From Sanderia malayensis (lineage: Eukaryota > Cnidaria > Scyphozoa > Semaeostomeae > Pelagiidae): 64,000 bases of DNA. Of this stretch, positions 62,787-64,000 are shown piece by piece (the stretch's first letter is position 1; each line of letters starts with the position of its first letter). The notes under the pieces were generated by a model that was not told the DNA's origin, did not search any database, and saw nothing but the letters and a program-made list of their open reading frames with translations. The position numbers were made by a program, and so were the translations under genes. The DNA lies in contig RQOL01000718.1 in NCBI GenBank assembly GCA_013076295.1, positions 930,001-994,000 on the forward strand. Direction: 5' to 3'.

Positions 62787-64000
62787 GGTGACACATGTGC
62801 TAATCAGTAAACGCTGTTATGTAATCGACTTCAATTTGTTTTGTTACAATCGTGTTGCACAACCTGCGCACGCAACCTGAATGCTGCTGTCACTTCTGCT
62901 TTAACGTATATTTTCAAGTATATCGCAGGAAAAAATGCTTCTGATGAAAGCATTTGAATTCAGCTTTTATTACGAATTGACTGCCGAATTATTTGATAAT
63001 CTTCCTTGGACGTTTTTTAAAGCAAAGGAATTTTATGTTCTTGCTTTGGCTGGCTGGTGTTTTGTATGTAGAGTAATGGGCAATAATCGTTAGAAAATGG
63101 CTATGAGTTGTTGTTGTTGCTGAAAATGGTCATTAGTTGTTGGATGCGCAGCACTTTAAAAGAAGGCAGGCACACCAGCACAGTATTCAATGCTTTTGAA
63201 GTAGGCTCTTTATAAAGAAAAGCGCCTATTCTGTGGCTAGGGTTAGGGTGACGTTACGCGGAGGATATGGATAAAGGTGGTTAGCACGCGCAGCGGCGCA
63301 GTTATTGGTACTGCGCAGGAGCGTACATGACGTGACAGTGCTTTTAATGGCTGAGACCAGGGTTATGGTTATGTATCATGTCTATTATGGTCTGCACGAA
63401 CCTTTCCACATCATTAAATGTAGCATCAGTTACATTTTCTTCGGACCCCAAGCCTTCAATCAGTTGACATGAAGTTTTATCTTTCAATAACTTTTTAACG
63501 AACGCTTATTTTTCCAACGTTAAACTTGTAGGATGTTGTGTCCGATCCTGTTATTTCATGCGTTTGTGAAAGAATGTTGTGAATACCAGCTTCTAGATAC
63601 TTACGTCAAATTATCAATTTATGCAAGGAGCACGAAACCGTAATATTTCTTAAATTGAGGGAGTATGAGAGAAGTTATAGCCGATTTAGGGTCAACTTTG
63701 TGCCATTAATGATGTCAAAAACCACGTGAAAACTGGGCGTTTCCCAAAAAGTCACCTGGCAGTTTCTGATAGTCCAAGACCTCCTCAATATCAAGAATAA
63801 AAGCAAACGTTTGGCAGGATGTGAGGTGTTTTAAGCACATGCCCTGTCTTACATAATAAACACGATACCTATACGGTATGGATAAACTGGCACATTCGTT
63901 CTATTATATTTCATTGGAGAATAGAGATTCTTATCATTACGTAATTTTTGGTTTACCATTGAAACTCAAATTGATTTGAAAAAAATGTGGCCGCATGCGT
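62787..64000. other. TEX264 3' flank and intergenic sequence
   Basis: No further coding sequence recognised. Around 63230-63330 the base composition becomes more GC-rich (GCGCAGCGGCGCAG), but no ORF or RNA gene is apparent. Confidence 0.5.

Overview
This is metazoan nuclear DNA: split genes with GT-AG introns, a eukaryotic tRNA-Asp and many short inverted-repeat transposons. The gene set and the AT-rich, MITE-laden introns suggest an invertebrate. An anthozoan cnidarian is my best guess, but this is inference and no marker in the window proves it. Exon coordinates come from reading splice sites by eye. For every multi-exon gene called intact, the coding length divides by three and the splice phases match.

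Layout. (1) 1-8.3 kb: a nested inverted duplication around a gene joining an HMGL-like (DRE-TIM type) domain to C-terminal EF-hands. The minus copy (4408-7853) is broken, the left plus copy runs off the window, and an orphan first exon lies at 3343-3513. Degraded retroelement sequence and a 492-bp MITE with a visible target duplication are also here. (2) 9.7-12.7 kb: a class C (metabotropic-glutamate-like) GPCR with almost all of its coding sequence in one exon. (3) 14.8-19.4 kb, minus: phosphatidylserine synthase 1, 13 exons, 511 aa. (4) 20.3-28.3 kb, minus: the Hippo/MST kinase, 15 exons, 533 aa, with nine Thr-Met motifs in its linker, five of them in a 21-bp tandem array, and two alternative first exons. 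(5) 28.4-33.7 kb: an unknown 860-aa single-pass membrane protein plus two decayed copies arranged as back-to-back palindromes. (6) 35.1 kb: a small single-exon gene of unknown function. (7) 36.9-58.2 kb, plus: a CAMSAP/Patronin microtubule minus-end protein, 23 exons and about 4534 aa. Its size comes from a 7.6-kb central exon carrying a scattered short motif of the type R-P-G-T-Y-V-L or K-R-S-T-Y-V-I. A tRNA-Asp lies antisense in one intron. (8) 59.2-60.8 kb, minus: SDF2, an ER chaperone cofactor lacking a KDEL-type tail. (9) 61.1-62.8 kb, plus: a short TEX264 ER-phagy receptor, divergent from SDF2 across 247 bp.

The genes do not form one pathway. SDF2, TEX264 and PTDSS1 all act at the ER, and SDF2/TEX264 probably share a bidirectional promoter. 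The strongest candidates for something undescribed are the repeated motif in the giant CAMSAP exon, the tandem Thr-Met array of the Hippo kinase, and the palindromic membrane-protein cluster.
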